Below, piece by piece: positions 24,143 to 35,134 of a DNA stretch of 64,000 nt. Made by a program: the position numbers and the translations under genes. A model generated the notes under the pieces. The model was not told the origin of the DNA. It searched no databases and saw only the letters and a program-made list of their open reading frames with translations. How positions within the stretch are numbered: the first letter of the stretch is position 1; every line of letters starts with the position of its first letter. The stretch comes from Anisodus tanguticus (lineage: Eukaryota; Streptophyta; Magnoliopsida; Solanales; Solanaceae), in contig CM067555.1 in NCBI GenBank assembly GCA_034509755.1, positions 7,510,142-7,574,141 on the forward strand. Direction: 5' to 3'.

Positions 24143-25149
24143 TTCTCTCTTGAAGTCTTTTTGGCTGGTTGGTTTTGTTCCCTTTTCATGTAATTCTACC
24201 AACGTGTAAAGTCGTAAAATTATAAACAACCACCGATTCATATTTCATGTGAACAAATATTATGTTAGTGAAATAATTATAGCACTTTTAGTCCCTCAAA
24301 TATTTATAAACTTTGATTCTAGTTCTTGTGATTTCAGGTTAAGCACAAATAGTTGATACATGTACTTTTCATCTTTCTGACTATGAACTTCACAAATTTA
24401 ATAAATTATTAAGTGTTATATCATTCTGGTCTATTATATTAAATGTACTATCACTCCATATTTAATAGTAATATAAGTTCAAAAAATAATCTAAGAATCA
24501 CATATTGCTATGTAAAAGGATCAAAAATACATATTTTATTTAATTGCAAGTCAAATACGCTTAATAAAATATTATAAGGACTAAAATCAGAATTCATCAA
24601 CAAATGAGGTACCAAAAGTCAATTATCCCTTTTCTTTTTCAAGCTATTGCTCCATCGAAACATGACTTCCTTTAATTTCCCCAGGGCACCAACTTCTACA
24701 AGCCTTTTTCGAATAAAGAGCTTCATTTTTTTTATACGTACGGCAGTGTAAAAATTCAGGACTTCTATGAAAGGAAAAAAAAAGGAAATTTTTGTATAAG
24801 TTCTGTAAAACTTCATTGATACATGCCTTTAACAGGAAAAAAAAAAAGAGATTCTACGAGTTGGTGCCTTCGCTAATGTGGTACTAATGTAAAACAAATT
24901 TCATGTTTTATATATTGGAGTTATGTTTGAAAGAGAAATTTTATTAAAATAATATATCTGTAGTTTAACTCATGTGGGTTGTTTGTGTTTTGTGTGGAGT
25001 GTGGAGTGTGGAGAATTGTCCTGTACCTAGTCCATGTTTCTATGAAATGTGGACTATTCGTCTTGTTCCTAATAATATAATATTGAGGGAAGAAGAGAGA
25101 AAATATTTAAGATTTATCTAATCAAACAAATATAAAATACTATATAAAA
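24143..25149. other. Upstream region of the TBL gene, no other gene seen
   Basis: About 1 kb of AT-rich DNA upstream of the TBL start, which should include its promoter. No convincing TATA box can be singled out among many AT tracts. Confidence 0.4.
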
Positions 25150-25292
25150 GACAGCGCGGTGCACAAAACATTCTGCATTAGTAGATTTCGGAAAAAGACC
25201 GCATCTTTAGATGTGATAATAAATAGTCTACCTGAATGCACGTATTATTAACTGTTTCCATGGCTCGAACCCATAACCTATATGTCTTGTCC
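25150..25292 (-). mobile_element. Au/TS-like SINE, decayed
   Basis: The sequence follows the plant SINE layout in reverse orientation: a GCGCGGTGCAC end, an AGTCTACCTGAATGCA middle, and TTTCCATGGCTCGAACCC containing the reversed B box (GGTTCGAGCC, 25262-25271). Compared with the copy at 47399, it has more substitutions. Confidence 0.65.
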
Positions 25293-25361
25293 AATATGAA
25301 ATATATATGCTTCATCCAATAAAGAAATATTCTTACACTCCACTTGAGGAAAATGGGGAGT

Positions 25362-26206
25362 ATTGTTTTAAAAGGCAGTTTTGGGATTCGCTTCCGGACG
25401 GGGCACTGGCAAAACGACTCAGAGCTCATGTGTGAGGTTTAGTTTTGTGAGACTTACGCCCTAAGCATCTGATTGTATGACCTAAACAAGCCTAGCACCC
25501 AGCCCCCGGAGCTCGCCTAACAATTCTTACATAAATTATGTGTCATATTCCTTAATTAACATTATTAACTCTCAATTTTCTTTTATAAATGAATGATGCT
25601 TAATAGTTTTTTCATCAATAGAAATAAGAATATTGAGAATAACTCAAACAACAAGTCGTAGTATTGCATATTTACTATTTGACACCACCGTGAGGGTGAA
25701 TATCACTTAACATTTTAGAAAAAAATACACACCCGAATTTTACATCTTCACTTGTCATAGGTCTTCATATTTTTATCATATGTCTCAAAATTATTATATT
25801 TTATTATTTTGCTTTTAAAAAGAATTTTATTTTTATTCATGAAGGAGTGATGTTTAATTATAATATTGATAATTTTTTTAAATTATTTCTTTAGGGAGGT
25901 AAATTGCATAGTATACTAGTAATATATTTTAACCAATTGTGATTCTTTTATTCTTCAAGATTATGATGTTAGAGTTAATTTGCACAACATAATAACTTTT
26001 ACATTATTGCATTATTTATACTTATAAAATCATGTTAGAAGTTTCATTTTCTATGAGTTTCTTTAATCACGTGTTTAATTTTCTTAAACTATTAATATAT
26101 TTTTTATAATTTTTTTGTTATTATACTATTTTTATATTATAAATTAAAAAATTTAAAGATTCATGAGGTTTACGCCTTGCCTCGCGCTCCTGCCTTTTAA
26201 AACAAT
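25362..26206. mobile_element. 845-bp element with perfect 17-bp terminal inverted repeats
   Basis: It begins ATTGTTTTAAAAGGCAG (25362-25378) and ends with the exact reverse complement CTGCCTTTTAAAACAAT (26190-26206). The subterminal parts are GC-rich (ACTTACGCCC, GCCCCCGGAGCTCGCC; TTACGCCTTGCCTCGCGC on the right) and the centre is AT-rich and non-coding. This is a non-autonomous DNA element of uncertain superfamily. I could not identify a clean target duplication (the flanks ATGGGGAG and ATGGAGAG are only similar). Confidence 0.65.
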
Positions 26207-26954
26207 GATGGAGAGAAATGTAATCAAGAGTAGTCAGATCCAATCTTCTTTATTTTTATCTTTTTATGCTCTTGGAAGCATATATATTCTGATCCACCCA
26301 ACCTAAAAGAGTTAGCTGCTATCCTATTTAAAACCTTGCCATATTAAAAGGCATTTGGCTTGTTGCGTTCTGTTTTGTTTTGTTCAAATATGGATCTTGG
26401 TTGCGTTCTTAGAATAACAACTCAAAAGCACCAATAGTTGTTAATGAAGTCATTCCCCAGCACATGGAATGTTTTCCTATTCTAATGAATATAGATAAAT
26501 CATATGATTCATTCATTTTGTGTGCTCATGACCAAAGTAACTGATCCATATATGATCTCATGAAATACGTTACACACATTTTGCATACGATAGGTTCACC
26601 ATTTAAAACAGTCAGATTTACATAGTTTTTAAATTTTAGTCACATCAGAATCAAATTTCATATGTCAAGTCTAAAGTTTGAATGACGATATGAACTTTAC
26701 CTTCGGATATGAAATTAGGCTTGGTTAATTCCAAACTTTAGACCTGCAGGAGAAAGTTTTCAAGCTTCAATCGGAAAGTCTGAAATTGTGACTTTGGGGT
26801 TAAAATTTGAAACCCCCACCCATAGGTCAGAAGTTTGGAACTGGCCAAGCATACTTCAGACTGGAAGGTCTAAAATTTGCCCCATATGGCTAAGAAGTTT
26901 TATATGATTGAAACTCAATTTCGTAACAATATCCACCGCAAATCAGTAAGTAAA
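26207..26954. other. Intergenic DNA, no gene seen
   Basis: No ORF or element is supported. The stretch 26630-26900 repeats short phrases (GTCTAAAGTTTGAA, CAGACTGGAAGGTCTAAAATT) that suggest an old local repeat. Confidence 0.4.
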
Positions 26955-26957
26955 TCA

Positions 26958-27020
26958 AGTTTCATATGCCTTAGCAAGAAAAGGAGGCAGTGTATCAATC
27001 GTGCAAGTAGCTTCATCCAT
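26958..27020 (-). pseudogene. Possible heat-shock factor N-terminal fragment
   Basis: An ATG at 27020 opens 21 codons whose end reads LPPFLAKAYE, much like the start of the DNA-binding domain of plant class A heat-shock factors (LPPFLxKTYEMVDD). A stop follows at once and nothing else of an HSF can be read. It lies 45 bp outside the Copia LTR end at 27066. The match is short and made from memory, so chance is possible. Confidence 0.25.
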
Positions 27021-27065
27021 GGTAAGTTCAAATACAAATACAAATAACAAACCCTTGGAATGTAA

Positions 27066-28010
27066 TGTGGGTATAACAATTGTAGGAAACGGGAAGTAAA
27101 TAAATATTACAAATGCTAGAAAGAATAAACTACTCAAGATTACAACAAACTGGAAATAAGAACGATTACAAACTCCTTGTGATTTGTTGAGTCGAGTGAT
27201 GACACTCTGTCTTTAAGACAAGATTGCCCCGTATATATCCTTTTACGTTGTTGGGCAATAGTCTCCCAAGATACAACAGCAACTTAACAAATGAGCAAAG
27301 GAAACTCAAGTGTTACTCTTGAAGGACTTTGAATATAGAAAACTTGCTAGAGAGGAAGAAAGACGATTTCAGAAAATTTCTAAGTGTTGAACAATTGAGC
27401 CAAATGCCTCAATTTATAGTGTAAGGAAATGACCCCTCAACTAGCCAATTAATGGCCTTCAATAGCCTGTAATGACATTTATTGAGAGGTTACATTCAGC
27501 CACATAATGGTGAATTCATGTGCCAAATAATGGAGATTCAATGCTCCAAAACCAGCCCAAAATTCAGAACTTTTCATCTTACCATCGCAGCATTCTGCCT
27601 CAGAAGCGCCACGACTTTGCGAATTAGCGCCGCGGCGCCTCGGCTCCAGTAGCCCAAGCCACCATTTAGCACCGCGGCGCTCCGATGCCGCGGCTCCTAC
27701 GGTGTTGCGTCGCGGCCCTTCACGGCTCCGTGGCGATTTTCGACTCGTTTCATCTTACACTTCTTCCTTCGTTTACCAACGTGGAATACTTGTCATTTGG
27801 CTAATAACCATCCATCATTCTATGTCTCAAATGTATTACTTACGTACCAATATCTCTTTCACTAATGAAATTTGAGATACGTGTGCACGTGTGTGGAAAC
27901 GATGTTTCCGACGTGCGGGGCTCCAATTGTTCGAGTCATAAATAATGGGATAATTAATTCCACATTAGTAAATTTTCAACAAAAAATTCCACATTAGTAA
28001 ATTTCCAACA
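27066..28010 (-). repeat. Long LTR of the mosaic Copia element
   Basis: About 945 bp. On the minus strand it starts TGTTGGAAATTTACTAATG and probably ends ATTGTTATACCCACA. The opening 24 bases are present twice in tandem (27955-27980 and 27987-28010). A GC-rich stretch (27595-27735) with GGCGCCGCGGCGC precedes a TATAAATT box near 27413. The left border is inferred only from the terminal CA. Confidence 0.65.
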
Positions 28011-28639
28011 ATCCCCTCTTGAAAGAGATTTTGGCGCACTCACATGGTGTCTTTTCCAGCAATCTTTCAGCGAACAGATGTTGCATCTGGATAGGTAGCT
28101 TCCGCTTTGAACCTTCCGTAGTTGAATACCATCGGACTTACTTATTGCGCGGTGAACGTGATGTCTTGAACCATCAGTGTTTAGTGTAAGCCAAGTCAAC
28201 GGTACTAGCACAACAACTTCCTTTACTCTGTTCTTCGTAATGTTTTGTCTGTTGTGGCCGTGGACACTTCTTGGATTCTTAAGTGCGTTCATTTGAGGCG
28301 GTCTGTCCTCACACTTAAATAGGTGGTCTCCTACAAGGTATCCTGCTATACCCCACTTTACAAGTGTTAGGGACCATTAAAAGTTTTCCCAAACCTAACC
28401 TCAACCGTTGAGGATCATTAAAGGTTTTGGAAACTTAACATTTACCCATATTGCAGATAGCAATTAACGTCTATCGCGGGAATGACTTTGGCTTGATGTT
28501 TCTTTACAGAAATCACTATCCGAAGTGCTCATGCTTCCACCGAAGCGCTCAACTGAACCTTTACAGCTTAGTTTTCCCATTGAACCTAATTCCTGGGATC
28601 TTCAGTCAGTAAGGTTGGGTTACCACCGTATTGGTCCTT

Positions 28640-31600
28640 ATAGCTTGGGTTTTAAGCCTATTCCTCTAGATAGGCAGAACATCCGATCTTTGGGTAAGCC
28701 CTTTGTTAGTGGGTCCGCTATATTATCATTTGATTTTATGTAATCAATGGATATTATACCCGTGGTGATCAGCTGCCTAACGGTCTTATGTCTCCGTCGA
28801 ATATGACGAGACTTGTCGTTGTACATAAAACTCCGTGCCCTTCCTAGAGCCGACTGACTGTCGCAGTGGATCATTACAGAAGGTACGGGTTTGTCCCAAT
28901 AAGGGACATCCTCTAAGAAGTCGTGAAGCCACTCAGCTTCTTCTCTTGCTTTGTCTAAAGCGGTAAACTCTGATTCCATCATGGATCGGGAGATTCAAGT
29001 TTGCTTAGAGGATTTCCAAGACACAGCCCCACCACCAATTGTAAATATATACCCACTAGTGGACTTGGTGTTCTCTATATCAGATATCTAGTTTGCATGA
29101 CTGTACCCCTCTAGTACATATGGATATCTCGAATAATGCAACCTGTAAGTTAGCGTGTATTTCAATAATCGTAGTACCCGATTCAACGCTTTCCAATGAT
29201 CATAACTCGGATTACCGGTAAACCTAGCTAACTTGTTGACTGCATAAGCAATATCAAGTCGGGTGCAGTTTGTTATGTACATCAAACTCCCAATCACCTG
29301 TGCATATTGCTCCTGGCATACGGGTGCACCGTGATTTTTATCAAGCTTTTGATTTCTATCCATTGGTGACTTCATAGGCGAACTATCAAATATCTCAAAC
29401 TTTCTCAACACATCATCGATGTAGTGAGACTGAGATAAGACCAGTCTGTCAGACGTCTTAGAGATCTTTATCCCTAAGATGACATCTGTGATACCCATAT
29501 CCTTCATGTCGAAGCATTGTTTCAACATACTTCCATTTGAGTATCCATTTACAACCCAACAATTTGTTTCCTGGAGGAATATCAACCAACTCCCAAGTAT
29601 GGTTTAGCAGGATGGAGTCTATTTCACTCTCAATAGCTTCTTTTCAGAATGGCGCCTCTGGAGTTGACAATGCTTCAGCAATTGTCCTTGGTTTGTCATC
29701 AACCATATAAGCTACAAAGTCAGGACCGAAGGATTTATCCTTCATAGCCCTTTTACTTCGCCTCGGTTCAATCTCTGGAGTCTCCAAGTTCTGAGAATCT
29801 GGAACACTAGATTCCGGATATTCATCCACTTCGAAGTCCACTAGATCTGAACCATCTAGATTCGGCCAGTCAACGACTTCTGGTTCCTGAGAGCTTTGTT
29901 CATAACTTCGTTTGCGAGAGATTATGTCTTTTTCCTTTCTACGAAAAGTATCCTCAAAGAATTGAGCATTCCTTGATTCTATGATTGTACCCCCGTGGAT
30001 ATCTAGAATATCTAACTTATGCACTAAGAAGTGATAATCACTACTGTTATTTGCATATCTGATGAAAATGCAATCTAGAGTCTTAGGCCCAATCTTGACC
30101 TGTTTTGGCTTGGGTACTTCGACCTTTGCCAAACAACCTCATACCTTTAAATATTTATAGATGGGTTTATTTCTCTTCCAGGATTCATATGGAGTTTTGT
30201 CCTTACCCTTATCTGGGACTCTATTAAGAATCATATTAGCGGTAAGAACGGCGTCTCCCCACATGTTTTGGGTAAGACCGGAATTGATGAGCAAGGCATT
30301 CATCATTTCCTTCAATGTGCGGTTCTTGCGTTCAGCAACACCGTTCGACTGAGGTGAGTATGGAGCCGTCGTTTGATGAACAATGCCCGATTCGGCACAA
30401 TATTCCTCAAATGGCACTACGTATTCTCCCCATCTATCGCTACGAATGGATTTAATCCGCATGCTTAGTTGGTTTTCAACTTCTGCTTTGTATCGTCGGA
30501 ATGCTTTAAAGGCTTCATATTTACGTTTCAACAAGTGAAGGTAACAATACATTGTGTTATCATCAATGAATGTAACAAAGTACTTGTTCCCCCCTAGTTC
30601 GTGCAAACTTCAAATCACATATATCTGTGGCGTTCGATGTCGTATTGGATATGGCATTCGATTTCTCCTTTCAGCAACACCATTCATCTGTGGCGTTCCA
30701 GGAGGTGTCCATTGTGATTAGACTCCATGAAGCTTCAAATAATCCAGAAATTCTTTACTCAAGTATCCACCTCCTCGATCCGATCGAAGTGTCTTGATAC
30801 TTGTTTCAAGTTGATTCTCTACTTCTGGCTTGTACTCCTTGAATTTCTCAAAAGCTTCGGACTTATGTTTCATAAGATACACATGCCCAAACCTTGTGAA
30901 ATCGTCTGTAAAAGTGATGAAGTAAGGGAAGCCTCCCTTAGTTTGAGTTGAAAATGGCCCACATACATCAGTATGGACCAACTCAAGTACCGCTTTGGCT
31001 CGCACCCCTTTCCCAGAAAGTGGCTTGTTGGTCATCTTTCCTCTCAAGCAAGATTCGTAGTTACCATAAGACTCCAAGTCAAATGGTTCGAGGTAGTCTA
31101 ACTTCCTCAATCTTGCTATCCTTGATTCTTTGATATGATCAAGTCTGCAGTGCCATAAGTAGGTGGGATTTCTTGGATTACTTATCTTAGCTAGTTTATT
31201 TTGCACATTGAAAATTTCACGACTACAGTTTAAAATATACAATCCATCCACAATCGGAGCATTTCCACAAACAAAACCATTAAAAGACAGTACATAACTG
31301 CCATTGGCAATGAATGAGGAAAACCCCTCAATGTCTACATTGGGATAGAAATAATATTCCTCGTTAATGAGGGAAAAAAATAATAATTATTTAGTTCTAA
31401 ACAAAAGCCTGAAGGTAAATCTAGTCTATACGTACCCACACGTTCAACATCTACTCGTGCTCCATTTCCAACGTGCAGGTCCACCTCCCAAGGTCCAACC
31501 TTTCTGCTGTTAATTACGTCTTGCACATTACTACAAATGTGCGAGCCACAAACGGTATCCAATACCCAGCAGTGGGAGTTACTTGTAGACATATTTATTT

Positions 31601-31880
31601 CAATTACAAACATACCTTGTCCAGTAGAGGTAGAAGCACCTAGTGCTTTGCCTCCTCTTGGAGCTGTGTAGTCATTCTTTAGAACATGCACTGGCATTTG
31701 TCCCCTTTCGTTCAGCTTACATTTGAAAGGGTCTCTCAACAGTTCATACTCCATTGTTTGAGATTATTTTTCATAAAGACTCTTTAAGTGTTCTAGCATT
31801 TCGTTGGGGCCCATGTTTTCATGTTGCCTCTGTAACTCCATAATCATGGAAGACAACATTATACATTTTGCCAAGGTTAT
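28640..31880 (-). pseudogene. Mosaic Copia pol with two integrase cores
   Basis: Protease near 31559 reads WVLDTVCGSHIC, so the DTG active site has become DTV. GAG-pre-integrase (YLWHCRLDH) is near 31160. The first integrase core carries HTDVCGPF, LRSDRGGGYLS and WTPPGTPQMNGVAERRN (about 30665-31050). The second starts near 30610 with KYFVTFIDDNT, SIRSDRWGEYV and TAPYSPQSNGVAERKN. The integrase C-terminal region and linker follow to 29644. Reverse transcriptase jumps from WELVDIPPGNKLLGCKW to FDMKDMG near 29530, so the catalytic palm is deleted. RNase H has CDSQSA and NIADPLTKGLP (28660-28980). Stops interrupt all parts. Confidence 0.82.
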
Positions 31881-33670
31881 AGTAAGACCCACACAAAACC
31901 GCCCCATCCGTCCTTATCCATCCACCATGTCCTCTATGCTCCTAACATCATTAAATATTTAATATCTATTAGAAAATTTACTCGCAATAATATTGTGTCT
32001 GTGGAGTTTGACCCTTTTGGTTTCTCTATGAATGATCTTTATACGGGGAAAATTATTACGCGATGCAATAGTGTGGGAGACCTCTACCCCTTCACTCCAT
32101 CTTCCGTTGTCAGAACACAATCTCATCCCTCCCTTGCTGCAATCTCTCCGTCAACTTGGCACAATAGACTTGGACATCCAGGAGCGCCTGTTTTAAATTT
32201 TCTTAGAGATAATAAGCTTATTCGATGTAATAATGGGAAGCTTTCCCAAAACTATTTTTCTTGCCTGCTAGTCAAACATGTTCGCCTTCCATTTATGTCA
32301 TCTTCAAGTGTTACGTTTCCCCCGTTTGATATTGTTCATGCTAATTTATAGACATCTCCTATTGTTAGCTCACTGGGTCATAAGTTTTATCTCGTAGTAT
32401 TGGATGATTTCTCTCATTTTATCTGGATTTACCCACTAAAGTTCAAGTCTGACATTTTTGCCAAGTTTCTTGAGTTTTGAAATTTCATAAAAACTCAATT
32501 TGAAAAATTCATAAAATCATTTCAATGTGATAACGACCATGAGTTCAATAATTCAGCGTTGCACAATTTCTGCACCAAGCATGGCATGGTTTTCCGTTTA
32601 TCATGTCCCCACACATCACGTCAAAACGGAAAAACTCAATGAATAATTCGCACTATTAATAACATGATTCGTACTATTCTCTTACATGCCTATCCCCCAT
32701 TCCTTCTGGGTCTATGTTGTTAAAATGGTAGAATACATTATTAATATTTTACCTACTAGCACTCTTCACAACAAAACCCCCACCGAAATTCTCTGCCGTA
32801 GGATCCCGTCCTATGACAATCTTAGAATTTTCGATTGCTTGTGCTACCCCAATCTTGCCTCTACTACCCCTCATAAATTAGCTCCCCGAACCACGCCGTG
32901 GTGTCTTCGTTGGTTTTCCCTCTAATCATAGGGGTTATCTGTGCTATGACTTATCTACTTGTAAAATCCTTGTCTCTCGTCACGTCACCTTTGACGAGAT
33001 GAGTTTTCCATTTTCGAACCTCCAAAAATTCCAAACCACGGTTTACATATTTCTCGATCAGTCAGACCTTTCCCCCGTCGTCAGATCTCTCCTCCACCGT
33101 GAAAGCATTGTTCCATCACAGCCTACCCCGGTTGCCCCATCTCACTAGTCTCTGGCACCACCATATGCGCACCACCGCCCCAATCCCCGTCACTATCTAT
33201 TGCCTCACCCACTTCCAGGCCAGTCATTCCGGTTTCCGACCCAGCACAACCACTCACATATTTCCTAGGGGATAATCTCATTTTCTGGTCTGGCAAGCGG
33301 CAAGCCACACTATCCCGTTCGAGTGCCGAAGCGGAGTACAGAGGCGTTGCCAATGTTGTAGCTGAGATTTGTTGGCTCTGAAATCTTCTGTTGGAGCTCC
33401 AGTGTCCATTGCGTAAGGCGTCTATAGTCTACTGTGATAACATATCTATCTCACAACTCGGTTCAACATCAGCGAACCAAACACATTGAGATGGATATAC
33501 ACTTTGTTCGTGAGAAGGTCGGTTTCGGTCATGTCAAAGTGTTGTATGTATCATCTTCTTATCAGTATGCAGATATTTTCACAAAAGGGTTTCCTAGACA
33601 GTTATTCATCGACTTCAAATTCAGTCTTAGCGTCCGGCCTCCTCCCGCTCCGACTGATGTGGTGTATTAG
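31881..33670 (+). pseudogene. Copia pol fragment without reverse transcriptase
   Basis: Open stretches at 31995-32351, 32686-32925 and 33434-33670 encode pre-integrase, integrase and RNase H pieces. Frameshifts and stops separate them. The deletion joining integrase C-terminal linker to RNase H falls around 33250-33258. Sequence is closest to the Copia element at 53010-58035, so both belong to one family. Confidence 0.75.
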
Positions 33671-33835
33671 TGAATATTCTTACAATATTCACCATATATT
33701 ATGTAATTATAATTGTTGTATATTTATGATAAATTATTATCCTTACCGTATTAGGATTCTCTCTTTACTATATATATATATATATATATATATATTATGA
33801 ATTAATGAGAAGACTCCTCAAGAGAGATTATTACA
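33665..33835 (+). repeat. 3' LTR of the truncated Copia fragment
   Basis: About 171 bp with a TA microsatellite (33768-33795). The start TATTAG rather than TGTTAG matches the start of the LTRs at 53010-58035. Confidence 0.7.
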
Positions 33836-35134
33836 ATGTTACCTATTTTATTCAACTGGCTAGCGTTAGGCATAAACATAAAAAGGGTGATTTTGTGTAA
33901 TAGAGCTTGTGTAATTTCTTATATTCTTGACATCACAAAACTTGTATATTTATGTTGCTTCTTTACTTTTTGATTGGGCGTGACCAATCTTCAAACTGGG
34001 TGTTTGGATTGTATCCAAAATTTTGCTTGTAACTGTTTTTGCTTTAGTTGAATGGGAGAATAGCGCCACCTAATGGCGTAATTTTATTTAAAAAAAATAT
34101 ATGCATCGTACACTGAATAGATTTTAAAATAATTTAGATTCATTTAAATATAATAGATAATATGTGAACTTGTTACAAAATCTACCTCTACATTTAATGA
34201 TAATTTCCTATATTATCCACATACTATATGCTTAAAGGAACTCTCTTTTTTATTTCAATTATGTAACTAGATTTTTTATTGCTATTATTGATATGAGGAT
34301 ATTATTTTTATTCTAATATTTATTGCTTATTCCCTATTGAACGACATTAATTTAATTATATATTTGATTACTATTTCTCACTTTTTTCGTTTCCAAAAAG
34401 ATATTTATTTGTTTTATCCATAAATTCATAGTTCGATTATAAAAAATATTATGATATTAAAGAATTAAAAAAAAAGACAAAATTGATATGAGAGGGAGAA
34501 TGCCAAAATATAATTGTTCAAAATTGATTAAGTATTTAACTTTTAAGCAAAGTTGGAGTGTAAATGATTTTGAACCGGTAATTTATACATGATCACATAT
34601 ATTTTTTGCTTTAAATAACACCCAATAGTTACTTATTAATAATTTTTAATTGTTATAAAGTAGTGGCACAATTAATACGAGTACTTAACTCGATACTAGA
34701 GAAAAGCAAAAAAAAAAAAAAAAAAAAGTAACCATTTTGCAGCGGCCTCATGCCATTATGATTTATGCGTGCCCAAGCAACAAACAAAGCTCGGTGATGA
34801 TAAGGATGCAAATTCAAACAGGAAACATCCGTTGAAACTTGAAACTAGCCCTTATCATTGTAAATGACGATTTTACCCTTATCATTGTAAATGACGATTG
34901 TGTCCTTAATTTAGATGTGACCAGCACAACAGAAGCTCTACACCAATTACACCTAAAAATTCTCACCCATGTCAAGAAAAAACTAATACTATCACCTAAA
35001 ATAGAACACTCTAATCATGAAACCAAAATAATCTATCATACCCTAAAAACGACCTTACCCAAAAAAGCTAACAACATTTTCCTATGATACTCAACACTAC
35101 AACACCAACATACAAAATGCTGTACTAGCTAGTT
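33836..35134. other. Intergenic DNA, no gene seen
   Basis: Strongly AT-rich. It contains a long A-run (about 34709-34728) and an almost perfect 27-bp-period tandem repeat (CCCTTATCATTGTAAATGACG at 34849-34872 and 34876-34899). No coding region is supported. Confidence 0.45.

Larger units (their letters stand above)
27066..31880 (-). mobile_element. Mosaic Ty1/Copia element, 5'-truncated, lacking the RT core
   Basis: The 3' LTR (27066-28010) is preceded by the purine tract AAGAGGGG on the minus strand. The coding remnants run right to left: gag end, protease, GAG-pre-integrase, an integrase core, a second integrase core, the integrase C-terminal region, a fragment of reverse transcriptase and RNase H. 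There is no 5' LTR: the gag sequence stops at about 31880 against another, oppositely oriented Copia fragment. The reverse transcriptase palm is missing. Two integrase domains from different Copia lineages suggest recombination between families. Confidence 0.8.
31881..33835 (+). mobile_element. Truncated Ty1/Copia fragment with 3' LTR
   Basis: It begins abruptly in the protease/pre-integrase interval (ISIRKFTRNN), continues through pre-integrase (WHNRLGHPGAP near 32157) and a broken integrase (HTSRQNGK near 32610), then jumps near 33255 to RNase H (FLGDNLIFWSGKRQATLS). The whole reverse transcriptase is missing. The terminal frame TKHIEMDIHFVREKV is at 33480. The 3' LTR runs from about 33665 (TATTAGTGAATATTC) to 33835 (ATTATTACA) and resembles the LTRs of the element at 53010-58035. 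There is no 5' LTR. Confidence 0.82.
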
